Shown here: positions 19,901 through 27,604 of the stretch, in pieces
Layout: each line of letters opens with the position of its first letter
Position numbering within the stretch: the stretch's first letter is position 1
Source: Bacteroidota bacterium
Lineage (GTDB): Bacteria > Bacteroidota > Bacteroidia > Chitinophagales > BACL12
Reading direction: 5' to 3'
Assembly: GCA_016706255.1 (NCBI GenBank)
Contig: JADJJZ010000011.1
Location: 124,001-188,000, forward strand
Length of the DNA: 64,000 nucleotides
The notes under the pieces: generated by a model
What the model was told of the DNA's origin: nothing
Database searches by the model: none
What the model saw: the letters and a program-made list of their open reading frames with translations, nothing else
Made by a program: the position numbers and the translations under genes

Positions 19901-20782
19901 ACCCATATCGCGCAATATTTCAATGGCTCCGCGTTCACCCGGTAAATGTGCTGCACCAATTCCGGTGAACATCACTTTTCCGGTTCTTAAAATCGAATCC
20001 ATGCGACGCATCATATTCGCATTTCTTTCTTCAATAAAATATTTATGGAAATTAGCAGTAGGTGTGGTAATTAATTCTAATGAATCCAGTTTGTCCAAGT
20101 CACCTTCGCGATAAGCCTGATCAATTTGTTCACGAATACTTACATCTTCTTCATCAAACGCATCCATCATTTTACGTTTCTCGATGTATTTTTTTTCTTC
20201 ATCCTCATCATCCGAAGTGTCGTATGCTTTTTCTAATAATTTTAATACTTCCTGTTCACCTTCCAATGCAGCAATTTCTTTCGATAATTTTTTTCCGCAT
20301 TGAAAAATAAATAAATCGAGGTAAGTCTCTTCTTCATATTCCGTGCGCTCAGCTTCATAACGATATAAATAACCGTTTATCAGCCAGCTGTTATCCTGAA
20401 ACATATTGCCATAAGCTCTGTCGTCCGGTATCTCTAACTCAGCTATTCGTGTATAGATATCTCCGCCATAATAATCTGACCTAAATCCGTAAGATGATTC
20501 ACTGTAAGTATTATTATCCGACTTATCCGGATTGCCAAAATCATTTTCTATCCATGTTTCCGGATTACTTTCCAGCGCAATAACATCTGCACTGTGCAGC
20601 GCAATAAAAAAACTATCTGTAAGGTGAAAAGCAATGCGGTCGCTCACGTGCATCGTACCATATATGTACGATGGCTGTGTCAATCCGTTGCCCGTAATTT
20701 CCCATAAAAGTGATTTCGATTGTGCCTGAATGCCCGTGTAGCAGAGTAGTAGCGTAATGAGGAGTCCTGAGTTTTTCTTCAT
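16928..20782 (-). CDS. Very long TraB/GumN-family protein
   Basis: 1284 residues, against about 280-300 for an ordinary GumN. After the signal peptide (ending GIQAQ), residues 22-290 form the TraB/GumN domain, with the conserved GTMH motif (42-45), ALESNPETW and the C-terminal GIGAAHLPGERG (274-285), which gives the two conserved His. This family is related to Tiki-type metalloproteases, but activity is unproven for most members. The other 1000 residues are not recognised by eye: they contain acidic Tyr/Asp-rich stretches, an apparent alpha-helical HEAT-like part around 830-960 (VIPALKQIYINAGD, IQLAVLSALSAKQ), and a C-terminus in alternating YDYDYDY. It is exported and probably periplasmic or outer-membrane associated. 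Confidence 0.85.
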   Translation of the reverse strand: MKKNSGLLITLLLCYTGIQAQSKSLLWEITGNGLTQPSYIYGTMHVSDRIAFHLTDSFFIALHSADVIALESNPETWIENDFGNPDKSDNNTYSESSYGFRSDYYGGDIYTRIAELEIPDDRAYGNMFQDNSWLINGYLYRYEAERTEYEEETYLDLFIFQCGKKLSKEIAALEGEQEVLKLLEKAYDTSDDEDEEKKYIEKRKMMDAFDEEDVSIREQIDQAYREGDLDKLDSLELITTPTANFHKYFIEERNANMMRRMDSILRTGKVMFTGIGAAHLPGERGAIEILRDMGYTVRPVKGKITGKSMKEKNKIDAIYFSHPTSMQYASDSLFTVSSPGKLYDLGGNATYSYVLYPDMANSAYYNVIRMAHYGMLQHQTQDEILANIDNLLFENVPGDIVSKTAIKSNTGYPGLDIVSKTKRGNYLRIKLFVTPFETIIFKSSGLGEFVVKSKEMQTFFSSINFKPVTKNTWETYTPKWGLFSVSVPANHISYEVLENESVYNQQAIATVQAQENDNYYYANTYYYNNNSSFEEDSFELKRIADMFTEQFKKDKYAVTSDAYQLVNNKLSYEQVSKSNANYIHTKVVVNGPYFYLLASMSPSETRPDAYFNSFNTSTFKYSRPFELYSDTAMLFSVKTIVPAVDTLLTIDEIEYNSYNSYDYGYDDEDEEKDVSYLSENKHSNFSSEITPENIAVSYHKYHKFRYYDDKIEFWNSFDSNYVAYDNYTISRRKFEEKGAVQSLEFIVTDTGSTRAVYRKFILKDNVLFQLSTVIDSVDGPSAFVSTFYNTFTPSDSISGRSIFSTASDSYFEQLNSEDSVLRKQSIKSVRVNQFVDSDAPKLIEFINSSNFRKLKATEKETFIMALGGLKDKSVIPALKQIYINAGDTSNIQLAVLSALSAKQTDTALATFMELLYVETPLAKNGNSLSYIFSGYLDTLELAAKLYPQVLDFSGFPEYRFATYRLLSLVIKQDSLNTAKYAPFKKQLVAEANAEFKRNVSGSNEVDRYSYNNYRNKNYFTTLKSLIGSKNYFDEYHYGPDQTSSIFSSDYSSRNYSSNYSSNYSDLYINDMKYGWATNLLDYFTLALSEFYDDPLVKTYFDKIYKSKNDELIYKTALTAYSSKISVPDSVWTNLQKTRAYRYTVINKLTDFKAVSKIDTAYGNQRSIAEAILYQYELTDEEDSIEFVTRREVDCELGHGYIYFYKSKLDNDKTWHLDCVGLQPMADSTYNLEPDFVHYGDVILDEEQMEEQITDIIKAIELAGRSRVRVELPGTNYGYDYDYDY

Positions 20783-20915
20783 GTTTAAATAGGTTAGTGG
20801 TTATGCAATGATAAGCATTAATACGTAAATCGGTTACACTTTCGTATGCGAGTATGTGCTTTTTCTGTCATACATTTTCCGCACATTACGTTCCTGCACA
20901 CGATAACCTTATTTC

Positions 20916-20948
20916 TTGCTTAATAATGCTATGCGCTAATTAAATTTG
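20916..20948 (+). promoter_or_regulatory. Possible promoter immediately upstream of glgB
   Basis: TAAATTTG at 20941-20948 is an exact TAnnTTTG box, and TTG at 20916-20918 lies 22 nt upstream. The box ends only 4 bp before ATG 20953, so its use would give an almost leaderless mRNA or imply a downstream start (ATG 20959). It may be a chance match. Confidence 0.25.
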
Positions 20949-20952
20949 CATC

Positions 20953-22917
20953 ATGGAGATGACGATTCGCTACGATTACTCAAAATTTACCGACTACGAT
21001 ATTCATTTATTCCGCGAAGGCAAACATTTTAAATTGTGGGAAAAATTCGGCGCACATATTTTAGACACCGAAACGGAAACCGGTGTTTACTTCTCCGTTT
21101 GGGCGCCAAATGCATTGGCAGTGCATATTACAGGCACATTTAATAATTGGGATAAACAACAGTTTCCCCTTCAAGTGCGCGGCGATGGTTCCGGCATTTG
21201 GGAAGGCGTGATCAATACCGCCATGCCGGGCGATTTATACAAATACATCATTCTTGGCAAAAACAACGAAACCTACGAAAAATCAGACCCCTACGCTCGT
21301 CGCGCTGAACCTGCTCCCGGAACAGCAAGTGTAATTTGGGACAATACATACACCTGGAACGACAATGTGTGGATGGTAAAACGGAAGCCGTTTGAGTTCA
21401 ATAAACCCATGAGCACTTACGAAGTTCATCTCGGCTCCTGGGGGCGCCAACAGGACGATCCAAACGCATTTTTAACCTACCGTCAACTCGCAGAAACCCT
21501 CGTGCCTTATGTGAAGGAAATGGGTTATACGCATGTTGAACTGCTTCCAATTACCGAACATCCTTTTTATGGTAGTTGGGGATATCAAACCACCGGCTAT
21601 TTTGCGCCGACATCCCGCTATGGAACTCCTCAGGACTTAATGTACCTCATCGAATGTTTTCACAAAGCACATATCGGTGTGTTGCTCGATTGGGTGCCAT
21701 CACATTTCCCTGATGATGGTCACGGACTCATCTTTTTTGACGGAACACATTTGTATGAGCATGAGGATAAACGCAAAGGTTTTCACCCCGACTGGAACTC
21801 CTATATTTTTAACTACGGACGATATGAAGTAAAAAGTTTCCTTATCAGCAGTGCGCTATATTGGCTGGAATGCTACCATATCGATGGTTTGCGGGTTGAT
21901 GCCGTGGCCAGTATGTTATACCTCGATTATTCGCGAAAAGAAGGAGAGTGGCTGCCCAACGAATACGGCGGCAACGAAAACCTCGAATCCATTCAGTTTC
22001 TCAAAGAGCTCAACGAACGTTTATATACCGAAATACCATCAACAATCACCATTGCAGAAGAATCCACCTCCTGGCCGAAAGTCTCCAAACCCACATACGA
22101 CGGCGGTCTCGGCTTTGGTATGAAATGGATGATGGGCTGGATGCACGATACGCTCGCTTATTTTAAGGAAGAACCATTTTACCGCAAATATCATCAGGAC
22201 AAGCTCACATTCAGCATGTGGTATGCTTTTAGCGAAAATTTTGTGCTCAGTTTGTCTCATGATGAGGTGGTGCATGGCAAGTCATCTCTGCTCAACAAAA
22301 TGCCCGGCGACGAGTGGCACAAGTTTGCCAATATGCGTTTGATGTTTGGATACATGTTCACCCATTCATTCCCGAAACTCATGTTTATGGGTGGCGAATT
22401 CGGACAAACAAAAGAGTGGAACCACGACCAGAGCCTCGACTGGCACCTGCTGGAACATACACCGCACAAAGGTTTGCAGCAATTTGTTAAAGACATGAAC
22501 CACCTGTACACCGGCGAAAAAAGTATGCACGAAAACGACTACAAACAGGAAGGTTTTGAGTGGCTCGACCTCACACACCGCGACGATTGTATCCTGATTT
22601 GGAAACGCCAGGGCAAAAATGCGAATGATCATTTAATTATAGTTGGCAACTTCGACCAGCAAACCCATATCGATTTCCCGGTTCCCGTGCTGCAACGCAA
22701 CCATTATGTTGAGTTATTGTCCAGCGATGCCGAAAAATATTACGGCTCCGGCTTGTTAAATGCCGGTTTACTGAAACCTGAAACAATTGAAGAAAATACT
22801 ACTGATGACGATGGAAATACAACACTTACGAAACGTCACAGTTTAAAAATTACCATTCCGCCGCTCACGTTAATTGTGTTGAAACCTGTGCTGAAACTCA
22901 GAAGGAGCAAGGCCTGA
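20953..22917 (+). CDS. glgB: 1,4-alpha-glucan branching enzyme
   Basis: 654 residues. It makes alpha-1,6 branches in glycogen by cutting and transferring alpha-1,4 chains, in the cytosol. Domains: CBM48 (about 40-130: VYFSVWAPNALAVHITGTFN), GH13 catalytic barrel (about 155-520) and C-terminal all-beta domain (about 545-650). Catalytic residues are all visible: nucleophile Asp316 in DGLRVDAV, acid/base Glu369 in TIAEEST and Asp437 in LSHDEVVHGK. Length agrees with the short GlgB type lacking the extra N-terminal module. No other glycogen genes are adjacent; it is divergent from the TraB/GumN gene and followed by a terminator. Confidence 0.96.
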   Translation: MEMTIRYDYSKFTDYDIHLFREGKHFKLWEKFGAHILDTETETGVYFSVWAPNALAVHITGTFNNWDKQQFPLQVRGDGSGIWEGVINTAMPGDLYKYIILGKNNETYEKSDPYARRAEPAPGTASVIWDNTYTWNDNVWMVKRKPFEFNKPMSTYEVHLGSWGRQQDDPNAFLTYRQLAETLVPYVKEMGYTHVELLPITEHPFYGSWGYQTTGYFAPTSRYGTPQDLMYLIECFHKAHIGVLLDWVPSHFPDDGHGLIFFDGTHLYEHEDKRKGFHPDWNSYIFNYGRYEVKSFLISSALYWLECYHIDGLRVDAVASMLYLDYSRKEGEWLPNEYGGNENLESIQFLKELNERLYTEIPSTITIAEESTSWPKVSKPTYDGGLGFGMKWMMGWMHDTLAYFKEEPFYRKYHQDKLTFSMWYAFSENFVLSLSHDEVVHGKSSLLNKMPGDEWHKFANMRLMFGYMFTHSFPKLMFMGGEFGQTKEWNHDQSLDWHLLEHTPHKGLQQFVKDMNHLYTGEKSMHENDYKQEGFEWLDLTHRDDCILIWKRQGKNANDHLIIVGNFDQQTHIDFPVPVLQRNHYVELLSSDAEKYYGSGLLNAGLLKPETIEENTTDDDGNTTLTKRHSLKITIPPLTLIVLKPVLKLRRSKA

Positions 22918-22922
22918 AAAGC

Positions 22923-22958
22923 AAAAAGGGAATCAGTTTTTCAACCGATTCCCTTTTT
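22923..22958. terminator. Bidirectional terminator between glgB and the cold shock gene
   Basis: A perfect 12-bp stem (22923-22934 with 22947-22958, AAAAAGGGAATC/GATTCCCTTTTT) around a 12-nt loop. An A-run and a T-run lie on the outer sides. It is placed between two convergent genes and can serve both. Confidence 0.85.
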
Positions 22959-22984
22959 AATGAAAATGATGTTACAGATATAAT

Positions 22985-23176
22985 TTACGCAAGTTTTACG
23001 TTCACTGCATTCAATCCTTTTTTGCCTTCCTGAAGGTCATAAACAACATTGTCGTTTTCGCGAATTTTATCGATCAGGCCTGAGGCATGTACGAAATATT
23101 CTTTTTGTGTTGATTCATCTTTAATGAAACCAAATCCTTTTGATTCATTATAGAATTTTACTGTTCCTGTATTCAT
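22985..23176 (-). CDS. Cold shock domain protein (CspA-like)
   Basis: 63 residues from ATG 23176 (MNTGTVKFYNESKGFGFI): a single OB-fold cold shock domain with RNP1 KGFGFI and RNP2-like EYFVHAS. It binds single-stranded RNA or DNA and acts as an RNA chaperone. The frame is open to ATG 23197 (seven more residues), but family members start close to the GTVKFF motif. In addition, a perfect -7 box (TACCTTTG) overlaps the upstream ATG, which makes 23176 the better start. The second RNP motif has Tyr where Asp-Ile is usual. Single gene. Confidence 0.92.
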   Translation of the reverse strand: MNTGTVKFYNESKGFGFIKDESTQKEYFVHASGLIDKIRENDNVVYDLQEGKKGLNAVNVKLA

Positions 23177-23194
23177 TGTAATTTTTAATTTAGA

Positions 23195-23202
23195 CAAAGG
23201 TA
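23195..23202 (-). promoter_or_regulatory. Candidate -7 box of the cold shock gene
   Basis: Read on the minus strand, 23202-23195 is TACCTTTG, an exact TAnnTTTG box, about 18 nt upstream of ATG 23176. A matching -33 TTTG is not evident upstream, so the call rests on this one element. Confidence 0.35.
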
Positions 23203-23606
23203 CGCATAATTAACATAGTACGCGGTTTTTCCACAGGTCAGCACCTAAATATGTGCATTATGCAAGGTCAAAAAACTACCTAACCTGTACTTAAACCCAA
23301 ACTTATGTATAATGGTATCAGTAACAAATAGATAAAAATTATGCGAATAAACTAACGTAATTAAATTATTTTATAAAAATATGTAAAATTTTTATGATTG
23401 GTTATCAAAATGGTAATTTCGCCTGAACCCCAATTCCCGCTTGAGCTGCATCAAATTTATTTTTTATTTTTTTTTACCCTCAACCTCAAATTTGGCATAT
23501 TTCACGCATTTTGTAGCAGGCCGAGCATCGTATTTGGCACAACACTTGGTTTAAGGGCAATCAAGTTGATGAAAATAAATCAACCCCTAACAATAAACTT
23601 ACAGTT
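23203..23606. other. Divergent intergenic region without a recognisable gene
   Basis: About 400 bp upstream of both the cold shock gene and the barrel gene. It is AT-rich with a long T-run near 23460-23476. A 70-codon plus-strand frame (23398-23610) has no leader, motif or start context that supports it. I found no convincing complete promoter for the gene at 23607. Confidence 0.4.
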
Positions 23607-24206
23607 ATGAAAAAGATGAAATTAATGGTTGCAGCTATTGCATGTTTTATCATGCTTTCCAATTTCGCTAAAGCGCAGGATTTTACACCCGGCTCGCTCA
23701 CCTTTTCTGCCGGCTACGGTTTTCCAAGTATTGCCAAAACCACGTTTAAATTGGTGGAGGGCGACAATATTAATTCATCGTTTTATGGTCCTTTTTACGG
23801 AAAAGCCGAATTTGCCCTCAACGAAACCGTTGGTTTTGGTGTAAACTTCGCTTATGCTTCCGGTTCAGCCACATATCTGACTCAGGATAACGAAATCGAC
23901 ACCCTGTTTTACAATTCAGGTGTTAATTACAAGGCCTTCAGCATTTTGGCCCGTTTCAACTTCCACTTCGGTAACAGCGACCGTTTCGACCCATACGCAG
24001 GTATCGGCCTTGGTTACAGAAACAACAATTACAGCTACACCGGTGGCGATCCCGACAGTCAGCCCAGCGACATCAACGGCTTCTTCCACATGGGTGCCGA
24101 CCTCACCATAGGTGCCCGCATGTATTTAACAGAAAACATCGGTATTTACGGCGAAGTCGGCGTAGCCAAAACCCCCATCCAGGTAGGCCTCGTAATAAAG
24201 TTGTAG
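23607..24206 (+). CDS. Small outer-membrane beta-barrel protein
   Basis: 199 residues. Signal peptide (ending NFAKAQ), then alternating polar/aromatic strands: LTFSAGYGFPS, FYGKAEFALNETVGFGVNFAY, AFSILARFNFHFG, DPYAGIGLGYRNNNY, FHMGADLTIGARMYLT and IGIYGEVGVAKTPIQVGLVIKL. This is the pattern of the eight-stranded OmpA/OmpX-like (PF13505-type) barrel families. The last strand ends in a hydrophobic residue plus KL rather than the usual terminal Phe. Function cannot be told from sequence; such proteins are structural or adhesive. A single gene with its own terminator. Confidence 0.85.
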   Translation: MKKMKLMVAAIACFIMLSNFAKAQDFTPGSLTFSAGYGFPSIAKTTFKLVEGDNINSSFYGPFYGKAEFALNETVGFGVNFAYASGSATYLTQDNEIDTLFYNSGVNYKAFSILARFNFHFGNSDRFDPYAGIGLGYRNNNYSYTGGDPDSQPSDINGFFHMGADLTIGARMYLTENIGIYGEVGVAKTPIQVGLVIKL

Positions 24207-24229
24207 TCAAAAAAGTTAAAGAAAAGAAT

Positions 24230-24266
24230 AATGAAAAAAGGTTGCCCACAGCAGCCTTTTTTCATT
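24230..24266 (+). terminator. Intrinsic terminator after the beta-barrel gene
   Basis: A 16-bp stem with a single G-U type mismatch (24230-24245 with 24251-24266) around the loop CCACA. The core is AAGGTTGC/GCAGCCTT, followed by a T-run. It begins 24 bp after the stop codon of the preceding gene. Confidence 0.82.
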
Positions 24267-24300
24267 GCCAGAAATGCTTCGTAAAAATAAAATTTTAAAA

Positions 24301-24437
24301 ATTTGGAGCAACACCATCCCGCTCCGCTAAATCAATCCCTACCGGCCTTCCATTCCAATAAACCACAAATGCTCGCTCTATCACATAATTCGGCTGTTCC
24401 ATTGGTACATCGGTACATTCGCACATTGGTACATTAG
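24301..24437 (-). repeat. Degenerate dispersed sequence with ACCAATGTACC-type short repeats (copy 1)
   Basis: On the minus strand a run of short repeats (CCAATGTGCGAATGTACC and variants, 24437-24401) leads into a sequence whose translation includes FVVYWNGRPVGIDLAERDG. A similar arrangement in the opposite orientation occurs at 26865-26995 (translation includes LAVYCNGKPVQIALAW). Neither copy is a convincing gene. They look like remnants of one dispersed element, placed in inverted orientation around the M50-TPR gene. Confidence 0.35.
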
Positions 24438-24500
24438 TTTATTTCCATTACAGTCCGGGCTAGAACATCTTTATCGTCACCAATAAACACCATAAAAATC

Positions 24501-24928
24501 CCCGCGCTGTCGTAAGGTCTCCTGACCTGCGACTCGACTCATGACCATGAAATCGACTCATTAAATTCAACTCAAAACCCGCTGGCCACGACTGTCGATT
24601 CAACCTCAAAACAGCGTCTGCGACAAAAGCTCAAAATCCACTTTCGAAGCCCCCGCTGTCGCCCGGTCTCCCGACCTGCGACTCGACTCATGACCATGAA
24701 ATCGACTCATTAAATTCAACTCAAAACCTGTTGGCCACGACTGTCGAATCGGCTCGAAACAGCGTCTGCGACAAAAGTCTCAAAATTACCTTTCGAAGCC
24801 CTCGCTGTCGCCCGGTCTCCCGACCGGCGACTCGACACATGGCAATGAAATCGACTCATTAAATTCAACTATAAAACCTGTTGGCCACGACTGTCGATTC
24901 AACCTCAAAACAGCGTCTGCGACAAAAC
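24501..24928. repeat. Array A of the 149-150 bp repeat (three copies)
   Basis: Three tandem copies start with CGCTGTCG at about 24505, 24654 and 24803 (period 149). Each contains a hairpin-like block around GGTCTCCCGACC, then AATCGACTCATTAAATTCAA, GGCCACGACTGTCGA, ACAGCGTCTGCGACAAAA and TTTCGAAGCCC. On the minus strand the unit corresponds to the 50-codon peptide seen in arrays B and C, but single-base losses break the frame here. The third copy ends at about 24928, and the next 240 bp up to the M50 gene hold nothing recognisable. Confidence 0.85.
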
Positions 24929-25170
24929 TGATTAGTAACAAACTTTTATTTGGTTTAACAACCTACTTTCAATTAACCTAATCTCTAAATTTTAAATGTT
25001 ATAACTTGTTTTTTTGAATATTAAGTAGTTTTGATACAAATGACAAAATTGGTTGGTTGTAAACACCTTCGAGTTATTGTTTCTATTTAAAGTTGTATAC
25101 TTGGAAAGCAAATAATTATTAACAGGTATCATATACAATCCATATATAAAAAAAACACCGCTAACTGATC

Positions 25171-26346
25171 ATGGATTACTTCCCGGTCATACTTTTATTT
25201 TTTGCGCTGCTTGTTTTCATCACAAGAACGTTCACGGTTTTATTGCATGAACTTGGGCATGCAATTCCGGCAATACTTATGTCAAAAAAAGCCGTTACAA
25301 TTTATATTGGTTCTTATGGTGACCCAAAAAAGAGCTGGCATTTTAAATTAGGGCTTTTAGAAGTATGGTTTAAGTATAACCCATTTTTATGGCGCCTTGG
25401 CCTCTGTATTCCGTCGGCAACACAGATGTCTATAAATAAACAAATCATTTACATCTTAACAGGACCTTTAACATCACTAATGATGGCAATAGTTGCATAC
25501 TATTTTACATTAACAGATGACGTTAATAGTTTTCTAAGAATAATTCTCATAATTTTTATAGGGTCATCAATTTTGGATTTATTAATAAATCTAATACCTA
25601 ATTCAAACCCCATAAAACTTTATGACGGCAGTTTCGCCTTTAATGATGGCTATCGATTATTAGAACTCTTTTACTACAAAAAATTTCCTAAAGAATATAT
25701 GGTCGCTGCTGATCTATACAACCAACAAAACTACGCAGAGGCCGCCATCAAATTTAACAGCATTTTAAAAAGTGGGCTGAAGAATGAAAATATTTATAGA
25801 TTAACAATAGCAAGCTTTTTGCAGGTGAAAAATTATAAACAAGCAAAAGAAATATCTGACGAATTTATGATTCATGGTAGTTTAAATTCCGATGATTTTG
25901 CAAACACTGCCATTTCTTATTCACATTTAAACGACCATGACAAGGCAATTGAATTTTATAATAAATCTTTAGAAATAAATCCAAAAAATAAATATTCTTT
26001 GAATAACAAAGGATTTACTTTAAATATTCTTGAAAAATATGAAGAAGCAATACCGATGTTTGACAAAGCGATTGCGATTGATACCGCATTTGCCTATTCA
26101 TACAATAACAGAGGGCTCGCAAAAATAAAAATTGGTAAGCTAGAAGAAGGACTTAAAGACATTAATTATTCACTCAAACTTGATGAAAATAATGCTTATA
26201 GTTATCGTAATCTTGGTATCTACTTTTTCGATATAAAAGAATATGCAACTGCATTGGAATTATTTACTAAAGCCAAGGAACTTGATAATTCAACATACCA
26301 GATAGACGAACTGATTTATCAAGCAGGAATCCAAATACCTAAATAG
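25171..26346 (+). CDS. M50-like membrane metalloprotease domain fused to TPR repeats
   Basis: 391 residues. The N-terminal membrane part (about 1-150) has the zinc-binding motif HELGH (26-30) inside the first hydrophobic region, and three to four membrane segments. A later LINLIPNSNPIKLYDGS resembles the conserved second motif (N-x-x-P ... D-G) of site-2 protease-like M50 enzymes. From about 170 to 380 TPR helices follow (YNQQNYAEAAIKFNSIL, LNDHDKAIEFYNKSLEINP, LEKYEEAIPMFDKAIAID, LDENNAYSYRNLGIYFFDIK). It probably cleaves or binds a membrane substrate, with the TPR part selecting partners. It stands alone between repeat arrays. The protease activity is inferred from motifs. Confidence 0.8.
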   Translation: MDYFPVILLFFALLVFITRTFTVLLHELGHAIPAILMSKKAVTIYIGSYGDPKKSWHFKLGLLEVWFKYNPFLWRLGLCIPSATQMSINKQIIYILTGPLTSLMMAIVAYYFTLTDDVNSFLRIILIIFIGSSILDLLINLIPNSNPIKLYDGSFAFNDGYRLLELFYYKKFPKEYMVAADLYNQQNYAEAAIKFNSILKSGLKNENIYRLTIASFLQVKNYKQAKEISDEFMIHGSLNSDDFANTAISYSHLNDHDKAIEFYNKSLEINPKNKYSLNNKGFTLNILEKYEEAIPMFDKAIAIDTAFAYSYNNRGLAKIKIGKLEEGLKDINYSLKLDENNAYSYRNLGIYFFDIKEYATALELFTKAKELDNSTYQIDELIYQAGIQIPK

Positions 26347-26361
26347 CAAAATCGTTAACAC

Positions 26362-26384
26362 ACCTGCCGTCGTCCGGTCTCAAA
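26362..26384. repeat. Short remnant of the 150-bp repeat
   Basis: CCTGCCGTCGTCCGGTCTC shortly after the M50 gene stop resembles the start block of the repeat (CGCTGTCGCCCGGTCTC). It is too short to be certain. Confidence 0.3.
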
Positions 26385-26490
26385 ATAGCCGACTTGATTT
26401 TATAATGAACCCCACACTTTAAATTTCTATTAAAATCAATTTTACTAATTCAGTCTAATCGGATTTGACTTTGTTTCAGGATTATAAACG

Positions 26491-26815
26491 AATCCTACCC
26501 CTTTAGGTTTACCTACCAATCAGGCAGGGGTAGCATATTTTTAACACCACCCTCTCCCAAGATCGAACAGAACCCCGTAGGTTTACCTACCGACCAGGCA
26601 GGGGTACCATATTTTTAACAAAACACCCTCCCAGAACCGAATCCTACCCCTTTAGGTTTACCTACCGATCAGGCAGGGGTTCCATATTTTTAACAAACAC
26701 TGTCCCAAAACTGCATTCTACCCCTTTAGGTTTACCTACCGATCAGGCAGGGGTAGCATATTTTTAACAACTCCCTCTCCCAAGACCGAGTAGAACCCCG
26801 TATGGGGTGAAACAA
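26491..26815. repeat. 74-75 bp tandem repeat, four copies, with palindromic cores
   Basis: Four copies of TACCCCTTTAGGTTTACC ... GATCAGGCAGGGGTA followed by CATATTTTTAAC. The AGGTTT anchor lies at about 26505, 26579, 26654 and 26728, so the spacing is 74, 75 and 74. Each copy can fold through CTACCCC/GGGGTAG, and holds the inner palindrome AGGTTTACCT. The array ends at 26815 with the palindrome ACCCCGTATGGGGT. The second copy has the variant start AACCCCGTAGG. There is no spacer variation as in CRISPR. No gene is visible between 26347 and 26490. Confidence 0.85.
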
Positions 26816-26864
26816 TTTTTGATAGAGGCTTCAAAAGTATCACCTAGCCCGGGTTGTAGTGGAA

Positions 26865-26995
26865 ATAAACCAATGTACCAATGTAATTATTCCGCCTCGG
26901 CGGACAATGAAACGACCGCATTTGATGGTAACTATGAATTAGCGGTTTATTGCAACGGAAAACCGGTGCAGATTGCCCTGGCGTGGTGAATGTTG
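26865..26995 (+). repeat. Degenerate dispersed sequence (copy 2) with a 60-codon open frame
   Basis: Short ACCAATGTACCAATGT repeats lead into a sequence translating to NYELAVYCNGKPVQIALAW, stop at 26989. It resembles the minus-strand translation at 24301-24400. An ATG-started frame 26807-26989 covers it, but it starts inside the end of the 75-bp array and has no leader or motif, so I do not call a gene. From 26996 to 27191 nothing is recognised. Confidence 0.35.
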
Positions 26996-27191
26996 CTGCT
27001 CTAAATAATTCCCTAAAGTGACAAAAACAGAAAAATTTAAAATTACTGCACCCGATGTAGTCCGCTCTCCCGAAAAGGATACCATTTTTTTTTATTGATT
27101 AGATTTGAACAGTTATTTAATGTAAATAAATGAAATAAATTAAAAGTATTCTTACATTTAAACATCGGCAATTTTTTTTACTTATTGTTAC

Positions 27192-27593
27192 ATGTGTTTG
27201 GATCTTTCCAAGCTCAAAATCCTAAAAAAATTATTAGAAATGGCCACATCTATACATTCCAAAATCTACAACTTTAACGATAAAACCAAATCAAGGGAAA
27301 TAAAATCTATCCTGCAAAAATTATCTAATAAAGAACAATTACTTGTTGGTATTGAAGATGAAGGGCGGTCAGATGAAAGGCTGGGCAATTTATTAATTCA
27401 ACGAACCGGATTTGATGGAAATGAATTTCTCGCTTGCGAAGCTTTTGCATACACATCAACACCTTGGCGAAAAATTTCAATTGAAGCACTTGTTGAAATA
27501 ATAATGGCAACTAAAAGCAAGAGCTTTAAAAAATTAGAAAAGTGGAAACCTATCACACAAGCAATAGAAGGGAAAATACTAGGAGATTACTAA
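27192..27593 (+). CDS. Hypothetical protein, orphan in the repeat island
   Basis: 133 residues from ATG 27192; ATG 27240 (MATSIHSKIYNFND, 117 residues) is an equally possible start. It is rich in Lys/Glu/Ile, with predicted helices (KSREIKSILQKLSNKEQ), a charged stretch EDEGRSDERLGNLLIQRTGFDG, and a final helix. No signal peptide or membrane segment is visible, so it is probably cytosolic. I do not recognise the family. Amino-acid composition looks like a real protein, unlike the repeat-coded frames around it. Its stop lies 12 bp before repeat array B. Confidence 0.5.
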   Translation: MCLDLSKLKILKKLLEMATSIHSKIYNFNDKTKSREIKSILQKLSNKEQLLVGIEDEGRSDERLGNLLIQRTGFDGNEFLACEAFAYTSTPWRKISIEALVEIIMATKSKSFKKLEKWKPITQAIEGKILGDY

Positions 27594-27604
27594 TAAACTT
27601 GAAA

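Noticed and set aside
23398..23610. 70-codon frame upstream of the barrel gene
   Set aside because: No recognisable features; it lies in the AT-rich upstream region and ends just inside the next gene's start.
26491..26815. Possible CRISPR array from regularly spaced repeats
   Set aside because: The whole 75-bp unit including the linkers is conserved, copies are imperfect and only four, and no cas gene is present.
26807..26989. 60-codon plus-strand frame as a gene
   Set aside because: It starts inside the end of the tandem repeat, has no leader or motif, and resembles a degenerate sequence at 24301-24400.
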